Source: Vibrio owensii CAIM 1854 = LMG 25443
Lineage (GTDB): Bacteria; Pseudomonadota; Gammaproteobacteria; Enterobacterales; Vibrionaceae
Reading direction: 5' to 3'
DNA: 64,000 nt
NCBI RefSeq assembly: GCF_000817815.1
Contig: NZ_JPRD01000017.1
Coordinates: forward strand, 1 to 64,000
The notes below the pieces were generated by a model. It did not search any database. It was not told the origin of the DNA and saw only the letters and a list, made by a program, of their open reading frames with translations. Below are positions 26,888-35,478 of this stretch, piece by piece; the stretch's first letter is position 1, and each line of letters begins with the position of its first letter. The position numbers and the translations under genes are program-made.

Positions 26888-27952
26888 TTACTTCAGCGGT
26901 GGGCGAGTCTGTTCGTCGATGGCACGAGCAAAATCTGAAATCTGCTGATAATCTGCGGGTGTCCAAATTGATTTTGAGGTCAATGACTTAGGTAGTGCAG
27001 AAAACGCTTTTTCATTGTCGCTTGCTCTAAACTCGACACTCATCCATTGGTCGATTGCTTGTTGATCATCAAAGGTGTTAGACAATGAAAGTTCATGGTT
27101 TGCGCCTGGGTAGTTTGGCGTCAAACTCAATGCCATATGATAATCGCGGAAACGCACTACCCACTTATCCGGTAGGCGTCTTGAACTGTCCCACCAATCG
27201 CCATCAAGCTGCTGAATTTTCTGTTTAGCGACGGATTTCGGCTGTGCTTTTAACTCTTTTAAGGCTTGTTTAAAAGCGCTATCCATGGCTTGAGAAAAGC
27301 CCTTTTGATCGAGTTCTGGATTATCCAACAGTACTTGCTTGGCTAAGTTGGCACCAAGCATGTTGGAGTAGAGGTCTTCGGATGAGAAGGCGGACGCCAG
27401 TTCTTTAAAGCCACTCACCGACACCATGCCAAACCACTGCGCGATCTCGTGCCATTGAGCAAGACGAAATGCCGTTAGCGCTGCTGCCTGAGCGCTGCGG
27501 TCGAGCTTCTCTTCTTCACTGAGCTTCTCTTTTTGTTCATACCAACGAATGCGGCGAATACGAAGTTCTTCTGGTAAATCCAGATGCGCTGCGCGGCCGA
27601 GATAATGTTGGTTGAGAGTAAACAAATAGTAGGTGTAATCAGCCGTGTCACGAACGTGTGCCGTATCAATAAACCCACCAAGCTCAGTAAAGATTATTCC
27701 ATTCGCTTCTTCATTTAATCCAAGCAGACTGCCTGGCACCGATTCACTGCCATCGTTATAGTGGTGAGTACCTACTTCGGTGCTGGACAAGACATTCTCA
27801 AGGGAGAAGAAAGGAACAGGTACGCTTCCTAGTTGCGCTTTGAGGTCTACACCGAAGGCACAGCATGGCCTGACGCCAACCGGTGCTTTCAATTCTTGTG
27901 CTTGGACAAACCCACTACAAAGGCTTAGTAGTAATAGTGCTGCTTTCTTCAA
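26888..27952 (-). CDS. DUF4056 exported protein
   Basis: This 354-residue protein has a signal peptide (about residues 1-18, ending FVQAQ) and a DUF4056 domain, of unknown function. Conserved-looking pieces are RPCCAFG near residue 28, and GGFIDTAHVRDTADY with GFKELASAFSSEDLYSN further on. Cys30-Cys31 in the mature N-terminus could bind metal or form disulfides. It is the third gene of a tight operon: the upstream D15-type gene ends nine bases before it. It probably acts in the periplasm together with its two outer-membrane neighbours (inference). Confidence 0.82.
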   Translation of the reverse strand: MKKAALLLLSLCSGFVQAQELKAPVGVRPCCAFGVDLKAQLGSVPVPFFSLENVLSSTEVGTHHYNDGSESVPGSLLGLNEEANGIIFTELGGFIDTAHVRDTADYTYYLFTLNQHYLGRAAHLDLPEELRIRRIRWYEQKEKLSEEEKLDRSAQAAALTAFRLAQWHEIAQWFGMVSVSGFKELASAFSSEDLYSNMLGANLAKQVLLDNPELDQKGFSQAMDSAFKQALKELKAQPKSVAKQKIQQLDGDWWDSSRRLPDKWVVRFRDYHMALSLTPNYPGANHELSLSNTFDDQQAIDQWMSVEFRASDNEKAFSALPKSLTSKSIWTPADYQQISDFARAIDEQTRPPLK

Positions 27953-27961
27953 ACCCTACTC

Positions 27962-29086
27962 CTAGAATGCTTCATTAATTTGGAAATAAAAACCGGTGCT
28001 GTCTTTACCTACCCCTAAATCGACGCGCACGTTAATACGTGCCTTAAAGGCAAATCGATAACCAACCCCGACAGTTGGTAGCCAACTGCTTACGAATAAG
28101 TCGTGATAAGTTGGTGCGATATTGCCTGCACCCAACCAACCCACAACACCATGACGACCAGCAATGGTGTGGCGGATTTCTATTTGTGTGGAGAGTTGAT
28201 GTTTGTCGCGATATTGTCCTTGGTAGTAACCACGCATGCGTTGGTCATCACCTAACTGGGCGTAATCAAACCAAGGGGCATTACCAAAAATCGATTGCGA
28301 GTAAACTTCCATCGCGATGATGGTACTGTTTGACCATTGTTGATAGAGACGATAGTTGGCCACGAGATTGTCGTAGTCTTCATCACTACCTAGTGAATCG
28401 CGGTTGGCAATCCATTCAATATCAAGAAACTGCCCTCGCATTGGGTTCGGCTCGAAATCGCGCGTATCGTATTCCATCCCGAGTAACACACCGCTGCTGG
28501 TGGCATTGGTGACTTCTGAAGGCAGAATATCGCCATCGACACCGTCTACTTTATTGAATGATTGCCACTGCCAGCCGAGTTTGGCGTAAGTATTTGGCGC
28601 AATTTCTACGGCGACTTTTGGGCTCAGCTGTAATCGTTGGCCTTCGTATTGCACTTTTTTACTGTCGTTCTCAGCAGCTTGGCTGCCGATACCCCAATAG
28701 TATCCGGGAGTATGGCTGATCCACGCTTCACCAAGTAGACGTACTTTGTCACCCTTCAAATAGGTGCGGTTGTTTAACCCCAAGCCGTAAGAGCCGGAAG
28801 TTGAACCGTAAGATGTGACGGTGACGGTTGAGTACGGATCGCCTTTCTGCCAGTCATAAGGGGTATACAAGCCCACCGCGGCAACGCCGATGCCAAACCC
28901 TTGCTCTGGATTGACGAATGGTCCCGGTAAGATGCCCCAGTCGATCAATTTCGATTCATCCACGGTTTCGCTAGAGCCTAGTTTGGTTAGGATGTCATCC
29001 ACCAAACTGCTTTCGTCTTGCTGCATAGCAAAAACGTGTGGTGTGCAAAACAGTGCTGCAATGACTAGGGGATAAGAAGCTTTCAT
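27962..29086 (-). CDS. BamA/TamA-superfamily (D15) outer-membrane protein
   Basis: This 374-residue protein has a signal peptide (to about FAMQQ, residue 22) and a 16-strand-type beta barrel of the surface-antigen D15 family. The motif EPNPMRGQFLDIEW matches the barrel signature N-P-x-R-G, and the chain ends in aromatic NEAF. It is too short for POTRA domains, so it is a barrel-only member and not BamA or TamA. The middle position in the operon suggests a channel or secretion-type role for the DUF4056 partner or a lipid. Confidence 0.8.
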   Translation of the reverse strand: MKASYPLVIAALFCTPHVFAMQQDESSLVDDILTKLGSSETVDESKLIDWGILPGPFVNPEQGFGIGVAAVGLYTPYDWQKGDPYSTVTVTSYGSTSGSYGLGLNNRTYLKGDKVRLLGEAWISHTPGYYWGIGSQAAENDSKKVQYEGQRLQLSPKVAVEIAPNTYAKLGWQWQSFNKVDGVDGDILPSEVTNATSSGVLLGMEYDTRDFEPNPMRGQFLDIEWIANRDSLGSDEDYDNLVANYRLYQQWSNSTIIAMEVYSQSIFGNAPWFDYAQLGDDQRMRGYYQGQYRDKHQLSTQIEIRHTIAGRHGVVGWLGAGNIAPTYHDLFVSSWLPTVGVGYRFAFKARINVRVDLGVGKDSTGFYFQINEAF

Positions 29087-29098
29087 CTTCTCTTTACC

Positions 29099-29905
29099 TT
29101 AGAAACGGCGATCGAGAGAGAAGAAGATACTTTGACGGTCGCCAAAGCCAGCTTCGCCCAATAAGTACCAGTCTTCATTAATCTGGTATTGCATGCCGGC
29201 AAGGGTGTTCCACTCAGATTCCAAGCGTTGCTTAACGTCAAAGCGACCAGAGAGATTGATGCCAGCTTGTTTTAATGTTCCCGATAATTCTTGTTCAACG
29301 TTTTGGTACATGGCACCGACCCAGAAACGCAAAGGGATGCCATTTTTATGGAAGTCGTAACCGACTCGTGGAGACACGACTATCGCATCGATAGCGCCAT
29401 CGATAACATTCAAATTCGTTTGGGTGTAACTGGCATCAACAAGAGCAAACAGTTGGTCGTAGCCTCCCGCTAATACGAAGCCACCACCATAGGTGTAACC
29501 ATCGAGATCGAGACGGAAAGGGAATTCGCCCAACTGCTTGCCAAGCAGGCTGACTTTAACATTGGTTTCTGAATAGCCATCTAGCGTACCCACCAAGCCA
29601 TAAACATTTAAGAATGGGAACAACCAAACGTCACCACGAAGTGTCATGACATCGCTGGCTTGTTTACCCCCGCTGGCTTCCATTTTTAATAGTTTTTCTA
29701 AGCCATGTAATCCACTCAGAGAAATGGAGTCGACGTTGATGCCTTGTTCCATACTCATATAGCTCAGGTTGACGCCAAAGGGTTTTGGTAAGTCATAACC
29801 GAGTGCTTCTGCTTTATCTTTCCAGATTGGCAGAGAAATCGAATCAGCGTTTGCCGCACCACTAAGTATGCAGGAAACGGCAACGAGCAAGGAGCGTAAT
29901 TTCAT
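29099..29905 (-). CDS. Putative outer-membrane beta-barrel protein
   Basis: I do not recognise a named family. The 268-residue product has a signal peptide ending near NADS (residue 21), alternating hydrophobic/polar strands and a C-terminal DRRF, as barrels recognised by BamA have. It is the first gene of the three-gene envelope operon, 12 bases before the D15 gene, and faces a TetR regulator across a 281-bp gap. Confidence 0.7.
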   Translation of the reverse strand: MKLRSLLVAVSCILSGAANADSISLPIWKDKAEALGYDLPKPFGVNLSYMSMEQGINVDSISLSGLHGLEKLLKMEASGGKQASDVMTLRGDVWLFPFLNVYGLVGTLDGYSETNVKVSLLGKQLGEFPFRLDLDGYTYGGGFVLAGGYDQLFALVDASYTQTNLNVIDGAIDAIVVSPRVGYDFHKNGIPLRFWVGAMYQNVEQELSGTLKQAGINLSGRFDVKQRLESEWNTLAGMQYQINEDWYLLGEAGFGDRQSIFFSLDRRF

Positions 29906-30104
29906 AAGTTACTTCATTAAACGTGACGATCACAACAACACCAGGGGCCTTGTAATAAGGGCATCGACTCTGGAGTTTGTGTCACGGAAAAATCACAGCT
30001 TTATCTGACAGACAAAGCGCCACAGCGTGAGTTAAGAGTGATTCTATTTTGAAATTTTTCTTAGGATCTTAACTTCGGCGAGCGCATCTTACTCCTAAAA
30101 TTAA

Positions 30105-30130
30105 AAAAGTAAACTTCAAAGTATACTTTT
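30105..30130. promoter_or_regulatory. Probable TetR operator
   Basis: AAAAGTAAAC, a 6-bp spacer TTCAAA, then GTATACTTTT form an inverted repeat with 9 of 10 matching arm positions. It lies 57 bases upstream of the TetR ATG in the divergent gap shared with the envelope operon. A TetR dimer site is the natural reading. Confidence 0.65.
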
Positions 30131-30186
30131 GATTATTGTGCGCTATACTCTGCGTCCACTTACATGAGGTTGGTGAATCTAGAGCG

Positions 30187-30783
30187 ATGAAACTGTCAGA
30201 AAAAAAACGCTTAGCGCTGATTGAAGCGGCTCAACAGGAGTTTATTGAGCACGGTTTCAGTTGTGCCAATATGGACAGAGTATGTGAGCGAGCAGGGACG
30301 TCAAAGCGCACCTTGTATCGCCATTTTGAAAGCAAAGACGTGTTGTTTATCGAGTCTATTCAAACTGTGCTCGAAACTCAGCGTGCGCGTTTACAGCTTA
30401 AGTACACATCAGACATTGATGTCGAAACCCAGCTTAGAACTTATCTGCATGCAAAACTGGATTCCATGTATGAGGACTTCGGCTTGCCATTGGCCAAAAT
30501 GGTCATCAGTGAATTTATGCGCACACCAGAGCTGGCAGAGAACTACTTACATCAACTTCAACGCCAAGATGAGCTGTTGGAGAACTGGTTTACAGAGGCT
30601 ATTGCGGATAACAAGGTCAAAGCGCTCGACCCAGCATTGATGAGCTGTATGTTGATGTGCTTATTAAAGGGGAACTGCTTGTGGCCACAATTGGTTGCCA
30701 ATCAAGCAGTGCCTAGTGCCGAGCAGCGCAAGAAAATCGTCGAAGATATTCTCACGCTGTTTTTCGATGGTTACCGTTGCTAG
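30187..30783 (+). CDS. TetR/AcrR family regulator
   Basis: This is a one-component regulator with an N-terminal TetR helix-turn-helix (about residues 8-54: FIEHGFSCANMDRVCERAGT, then SKRTLYRHFESKD). The ligand domain resembles the AefR-type C-terminal group. I chose the ATG at 30187 (199 residues); a GTG at 30136 gives extra residues unlike the family. It is divergent from the three-gene envelope operon, with an operator-like repeat between them, and probably represses that operon and itself. Confidence 0.88.
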   Translation: MKLSEKKRLALIEAAQQEFIEHGFSCANMDRVCERAGTSKRTLYRHFESKDVLFIESIQTVLETQRARLQLKYTSDIDVETQLRTYLHAKLDSMYEDFGLPLAKMVISEFMRTPELAENYLHQLQRQDELLENWFTEAIADNKVKALDPALMSCMLMCLLKGNCLWPQLVANQAVPSAEQRKKIVEDILTLFFDGYRC

Positions 30784-30800
30784 CTTCTACGCTTCATTAC

Positions 30801-32072
30801 CTAAGCCGTGATTAAGTGATGTAACGATGAGAGCTGGATGTGGTTCCATGTCCAGCCGCTATTCACTTGATTATGGATTCCGCCTACCCAGTAATCTTGT
30901 AAGAAAATTGAGTGTCCATTAAGGCATTCACGGCCGTTCTCGCTGATATTCACTTGTTGTTCCCACCAATTCTTATCCAATGAATCAACAGTAAACAGTG
31001 GGTTTTCTGCTTGCGCGAGTGGTAGCAGTAATGCATAGAACATGACATCACCAAGAGTGGGGATTGGTTCTTGTTGTTGGTACTTATGAAACCAATCTTT
31101 CACTTTGATTGGTTCATTTTGCTCGTTCAATATCTGCAAAGCCAAATGTTGTGTGAAGCTTAATCCTGATTCTGAGTGCGGCAGTTCTTGAAGATGTCGT
31201 TTCATCACTGCTTTGATGTTCGGCAAACAATCTAGTTCATGTTGTTCCAATAGATTAACGAGTGGTTGTGGTGTTGGCGCTTGCAAGGCTTGCCAGCAGC
31301 GTTTGGCTTGGCTAAAAAGCTTCGCTGTCACTGGCTTTCTATGCTGCCAACAGGAGCGAATCGCTTCAGCAGGGAGTTGCCCGAAGCCAATAAACCGCTC
31401 AGTTCCCGGAAACTGATTGAATTCGATGATCTCAATGATTTTGCTTTCGGTTTCCTCTAGCAGAGAGAGCCCTCGAAGTAGCATGAATTGGTCGTAGGCA
31501 TCATGTTCGACCCAAAAAACGATACGTTCGTATTGCTGATCGAGCAGGGTATGGATGTTGCCTTGCTCAAACTGCGCCACCTCTTGCACCGAGTCTTTTC
31601 TCCCCATAACAGGCAGTAATGCGTCCACAACATATTGTGCTCGAATAGCGACAAAGCCTTTTTCATTGCTCGGAATGGGACCGATGCACAATGGATCAAT
31701 CATGGGTAAAAAGTCACCTTCGAACCCACATGTCTTCAGTTGCTGCTGAATGTCGTGCCCCCAGCGGACATGCAGCGTGTTTAGTTCAGCATCAAGTGGA
31801 TTTGCTTGGTTATTGATGGCGAGCTTGTGACTTTCTAGTTCTTCCACATGAGCTTTTAACTTGCTCCAACTGGGTAAGCCAAGCTCTCTAGCTAGGGCGT
31901 GTTGAACATCTGCAAGTTGGATAGACTCTGGCGTGAGGGCCTCTGGTTTGGAATGAAACTGTTTAACCTGTTCAAGCGCGTTGGTGTCATTGTGGCGAAT
32001 TGCTTTTAAGCGCCTTTTCGCGACAGACTTTTGTTGGTTAAGGTTAATAGAGAAGCTATTGTGAGATTGCAT
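30801..32072 (-). CDS. DUF1835-domain protein
   Basis: This is a 423-residue cytoplasmic protein. The N-terminal 80 residues are helical, with a repeat-like stretch ending GLPSWSKLKAHVEE, as in ankyrin-associated DUF1835 proteins. A DUF1835-like domain follows (about 95-215: LNTLHVRWGHDIQQ, PLCIGPIP). Then comes a DUF3658-like C-terminal part. The function is unknown. It converges with the TetR gene, whose stop is 18 bases away. Confidence 0.72.
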   Translation of the reverse strand: MQSHNSFSINLNQQKSVAKRRLKAIRHNDTNALEQVKQFHSKPEALTPESIQLADVQHALARELGLPSWSKLKAHVEELESHKLAINNQANPLDAELNTLHVRWGHDIQQQLKTCGFEGDFLPMIDPLCIGPIPSNEKGFVAIRAQYVVDALLPVMGRKDSVQEVAQFEQGNIHTLLDQQYERIVFWVEHDAYDQFMLLRGLSLLEETESKIIEIIEFNQFPGTERFIGFGQLPAEAIRSCWQHRKPVTAKLFSQAKRCWQALQAPTPQPLVNLLEQHELDCLPNIKAVMKRHLQELPHSESGLSFTQHLALQILNEQNEPIKVKDWFHKYQQQEPIPTLGDVMFYALLLPLAQAENPLFTVDSLDKNWWEQQVNISENGRECLNGHSIFLQDYWVGGIHNQVNSGWTWNHIQLSSLHHLITA

Positions 32073-32301
32073 TTTTCACCTTTCTTATCTCTTCCACACT
32101 CGCCTTATTAGAAGTTAAAAAGAAGGTAAAAACAGATTGTTCCAGCTAACGAAAGCAGGGAAGTTGAGTTGCCATGAACCGAGTTCTTTCCGCGAGTGTT
32201 GGGTGCTTTAGGCTTGAGCTGTTTCAATGGTATGTAATCGAAATGGGGTTCGCAACTTAGAATCATATAAACAAGCAAAACTGCTTTTGATCTCACATAA
32301 A

Positions 32302-32329
32302 AAAGCCCCAACGTTTATGTTAGGGCTTT
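32302..32329 (-). terminator. Terminator of the MFS gene
   Basis: AAAGCCCCAAC, loop GTTTAT, GTTAGGGCTTT, with an A run on the left that gives the T run on the minus strand. Confidence 0.87.
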
Positions 32330-32339
32330 AAAGGATTGT

Positions 32340-33539
32340 TTATGCAAGCTCAGTGCAAGCTGTTTGTTGAACTTGCTTGTTTTCGCGCTTATCTAACGCG
32401 CCGCTTAAGCGAGTCAATAGAAGTGCAGAGATAACAACTACACCACCGACCCATGGCGTATTCATTAAGCCAGCTCGCTCTACGATCAAACCACCACTCC
32501 ATGAACCGAGCGCAATACCTACGTTAAAGGCGGCGATATTCAAACCTGAAGCAACATCAACGGCATTAGGTGTGTATTTCTCTGCCAGTTTTACTACATA
32601 AACTTGCAGCCCAGGTACATTACCGAAAGCAAATGCACCCCAAACCAAAATAGTAATCACAGCAGCAATTGGGTTGTATGCGGTAAAGTTGAGTACAAAC
32701 AAGATCGCGGCTAAACCAGCAAAGATGATCGTCAATGCTTTTACGGGGCCAAATTTGTCTGCCATTTTGCCACCTTGGATGTTACCCACCGCTACGGAGA
32801 CACCATACACCAGCATGATCAAACCAACCGCACTTGCATCAAAGCCCGATACCTGCTCCAAAATTGGCGCAAGATAAGTGAACGCGGTAAAGGTGCCGCC
32901 GTAACCTAGCGCAGTAATGGCATAAACCAATAACAAACGAGGTTGGGTGAGTACTTTAAGCTGATCTTTTAAAGAAGCCGTCGCGTCTTGCTTCAAGTTG
33001 TTTGGAACAAGTAAAGCGCTACCGACTAAGGCAATCAAACCAAGAATGGCCACAATCAAGAATGTGGTTTCCCAACCAAAATGTTGCCCGATGTAAGTAC
33101 CCAGAGGCACACCAGTCACTAGAGCAACGGTTAGACCAGTGAACATAATTGCAATGGCACTTGCCGCTTTTTCTTTGGACACCAAACCAGTGGCGATCGT
33201 CGAACCGATAGAGAAGAACACGCCGTGAGCCAAGCCCGTTAAAATACGTGCGGCAATTAGAGTGTTGTAACCCGGAGCTTGCCAAGCCAACAGGTTACCG
33301 ACAACGAACAAGCCCATCACAGCGAGAAGCACATGCTTGCGATTCATCTTGCTCGTAAGTGCAGTTAATACGGGCGCGCCAATAGCCACGCCCAATGCGT
33401 ACAAACTCACCAGCAAACCAGCAGAAGGTAAAGAAACGTTAAGGTCTGCTGCCATGGTTGGAATTAATCCAACGATAACAAACTCAGTTGTCCCTATTGC
33501 AAAGGCGCTTAGGGTTAATGCTAATAATGCGATTGGCAT
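32340..33539 (-). CDS. MFS efflux transporter (AraJ/YdhP-like)
   Basis: This 399-residue major facilitator has about 12 membrane segments. The DHA1 opening motif GTTEFVIVGLIPTMAADLNV is near residues 16-35. The loop 2-3 motif reads LTSKMNRKHVL. It resembles the AraJ/YdhP/arabinose-efflux branch, which exports sugars or drugs. The substrate cannot be read from the sequence. It is co-directional with, and downstream of, a LysR gene. Confidence 0.88.
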   Translation of the reverse strand: MPIALLALTLSAFAIGTTEFVIVGLIPTMAADLNVSLPSAGLLVSLYALGVAIGAPVLTALTSKMNRKHVLLAVMGLFVVGNLLAWQAPGYNTLIAARILTGLAHGVFFSIGSTIATGLVSKEKAASAIAIMFTGLTVALVTGVPLGTYIGQHFGWETTFLIVAILGLIALVGSALLVPNNLKQDATASLKDQLKVLTQPRLLLVYAITALGYGGTFTAFTYLAPILEQVSGFDASAVGLIMLVYGVSVAVGNIQGGKMADKFGPVKALTIIFAGLAAILFVLNFTAYNPIAAVITILVWGAFAFGNVPGLQVYVVKLAEKYTPNAVDVASGLNIAAFNVGIALGSWSGGLIVERAGLMNTPWVGGVVVISALLLTRLSGALDKRENKQVQQTACTELA

Positions 33540-33677
33540 AATTTACTCTCTCATTTTGTTCAAGCGCACGTCTCAGGAGCGCTATCAGTGAGGGAGAGTA
33601 TGAGGAAGTTAGCCTTTGCGAAAAATAGCACTTAACACAAATGACTTTTGTGGTTTTGACAATAGTTATGTGGCCAG

Positions 33678-34568
33678 TTAAATGCGGTCTTTTGCACTAT
33701 CAAGTAGTGTTTGATAGAGGGCAAGAGCGGCTGGTCCACTTTTCGCCCCTTTAGGTAGTGTGAGGTGCAGTGCGACTTGATATTGGTTTGAGTGTTCAAG
33801 GTCTAATACCTTAATGCCTGCACTGTGGCGATACTCTACGAGATGTTTAGGGAGTCGGCAGAAGCCAACGCCTTGTTCTACCGCTCTAAAAGCATGGTCG
33901 AAATTATCCACCGTGATTCTTTGACGTGCGCGCAACCAGCCCACGTCTCGTTTTGCCTTGTCTGACTCACCTAGATCTCGAACCACAATTTGGCTGGTGG
34001 TCGCAAAATCAGCCAGTGAAACGTGCTCTTTCTTTGCCAATGGGTGCTCAACTGCAATAACGGGCACCATGGTTGTTGTGCCAAATGCTTCGGCTGGGTG
34101 GTTGGTGATCGGAAGATTGATAATGGCGATATCTGCTAACTCATTGACCACCATATCGGTGGTTTTACTTAGCGAAGTTTCCACGACCTGAACGGAGGTA
34201 GTGCTGTTTTGTGCCAAAAATTTACTAAGTGGTGCATAGAGCCAACTTGGATCGCACAGATGATCGATCGCCACTGTAATTTGCGATTCCACACCATTAC
34301 TTAACTGTTCACTGATCATTTCCAGTTCATGAGCTTGTTCGAGCATAGACTGCGCGCGGCGCAACATAGTCTTACCGTGTTCGGTTAATCCAGCCTTTCG
34401 ACCCTTCACTTCTATCAGTTTGATGCCCAGTTGGTCCTCGAGCTTTTTCACTGAATAGATCAGCGTAGTGTGGCTTTTATTGAGCGTCACTGCGGCTGAC
34501 TGAATACTTCCAGCTTGTTCAATCGCTTGTAATGTTTGCCACTGCTCTAGGGTTGTTTTGAGTCTCAT
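33678..34568 (-). CDS. LysR family regulator, divergent from ydhR
   Basis: This 296-residue LysR-type regulator has its winged helix at residues 1-60 (LQAIEQAGSIQSAAVTLNKS) and a PBP2-like effector domain behind it. It is divergent from ydhR with 110 bp between starts, and upstream of the MFS gene on the same strand. It likely controls one or both. Confidence 0.88.
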   Translation of the reverse strand: MRLKTTLEQWQTLQAIEQAGSIQSAAVTLNKSHTTLIYSVKKLEDQLGIKLIEVKGRKAGLTEHGKTMLRRAQSMLEQAHELEMISEQLSNGVESQITVAIDHLCDPSWLYAPLSKFLAQNSTTSVQVVETSLSKTTDMVVNELADIAIINLPITNHPAEAFGTTTMVPVIAVEHPLAKKEHVSLADFATTSQIVVRDLGESDKAKRDVGWLRARQRITVDNFDHAFRAVEQGVGFCRLPKHLVEYRHSAGIKVLDLEHSNQYQVALHLTLPKGAKSGPAALALYQTLLDSAKDRI

Positions 34569-34678
34569 TGGTCAGTTTTTTCGACAGGTAATGGCAAAAT
34601 TATGAACTTTTTTGTCAGTTTTATAAAGGCAATAATCCTCTCATCGAAAGCGAGTCAAAAAAGAAGAGGAGACTCAAG

Positions 34679-34987
34679 ATGGCGAAATTACTGCAAGTTG
34701 ATTTTGAATTTCATGGCCCATTTGGTGAAGAGATGTCGAACGCACTGGTAGACTTAGCTCAGTCAATTAACCAAGAGCCAGGCATGATTTGGAAGATCTG
34801 GACGGAAAGCGAGAAAGACAAACTTGGCGGCGGCATCTATCTTTTTGAAGATAAAGCAACGGCGCAAGCTTATCTCGAAATGCACACTGCTCGTTTGAAA
34901 CAGATGGGTGTTGAAGAAGTAAGAGGGCAGATATTTGATATCAACGCACCACTGAGCACTATCAACCAAGGTCCAATCGGAGAGTAA
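34679..34987 (+). CDS. ydhR: YdhR-family monooxygenase
   Basis: The 102-residue product is very close to E. coli YdhR: the opening [16 protein letters not shown], then [16 protein letters not shown] and [12 protein letters not shown] correspond position by position. It is a dimeric alpha-beta barrel monooxygenase-like protein. GAGGAGAC lies before the ATG. The next gene follows after four bases, so they form an operon. Confidence 0.92.
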   Translation: MAKLLQVDFEFHGPFGEEMSNALVDLAQSINQEPGMIWKIWTESEKDKLGGGIYLFEDKATAQAYLEMHTARLKQMGVEEVRGQIFDINAPLSTINQGPIGE

Positions 34988-34991
34988 CATT

Positions 34992-35363
34992 ATGACTAAC
35001 CGCACCTTTCTAACCGTTCATGGTGTCATATATACGGTATTCGCTTTTGCACTATTTTTTGTGCCAACCATGATGTGGCCGATGTATGGCGTACAAATTA
35101 ACGACCAATATGCGCTGTTTTTATCGCAGCATACGTCGATCTTTTTAGGTGGGATTGCTGCGGTCAGTTTGATGCTGCGTGATGTTGAATCTGGCAACAT
35201 GGCGAAACAACTGTTCAAAGCGCTGCTGGTCACGAATCTCTTAGGCGTGGTGATCACCACTTACGCTGGTATTACAGGCGTGTTCGTTGGTTTTGGTTGG
35301 AGTGACCCTGCTTTTTTCTTGCTATTGAGTGTGCTCACTTTTCTTCAATGGAAGAAGCAATAA
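34992..35363 (+). CDS. Small four-helix membrane protein
   Basis: This 123-residue protein has four hydrophobic segments and no motif I can name. It lies four bases after ydhR and is probably co-translated with it. The function is unknown. Confidence 0.8.
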   Translation: MTNRTFLTVHGVIYTVFAFALFFVPTMMWPMYGVQINDQYALFLSQHTSIFLGGIAAVSLMLRDVESGNMAKQLFKALLVTNLLGVVITTYAGITGVFVGFGWSDPAFFLLLSVLTFLQWKKQ

Positions 35364-35394
35364 GAATAAAATCGGTTCCTGCAGCACAAATAAA

Positions 35395-35421
35395 AAAGCC
35401 CCGCGATAATAGTGGGGCTTT
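35395..35421. terminator. Bidirectional terminator
   Basis: AAAGCCCCGC and GTGGGGCTTT form a stem, flanked by A on one side and T on the other, between the converging ydhR and wzc units. Confidence 0.85.
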
Positions 35422-35478
35422 GTGTTTCTATTTAATGGCTATACACAATTATGTTTAAATTATTTGAGCGTAACGCTA

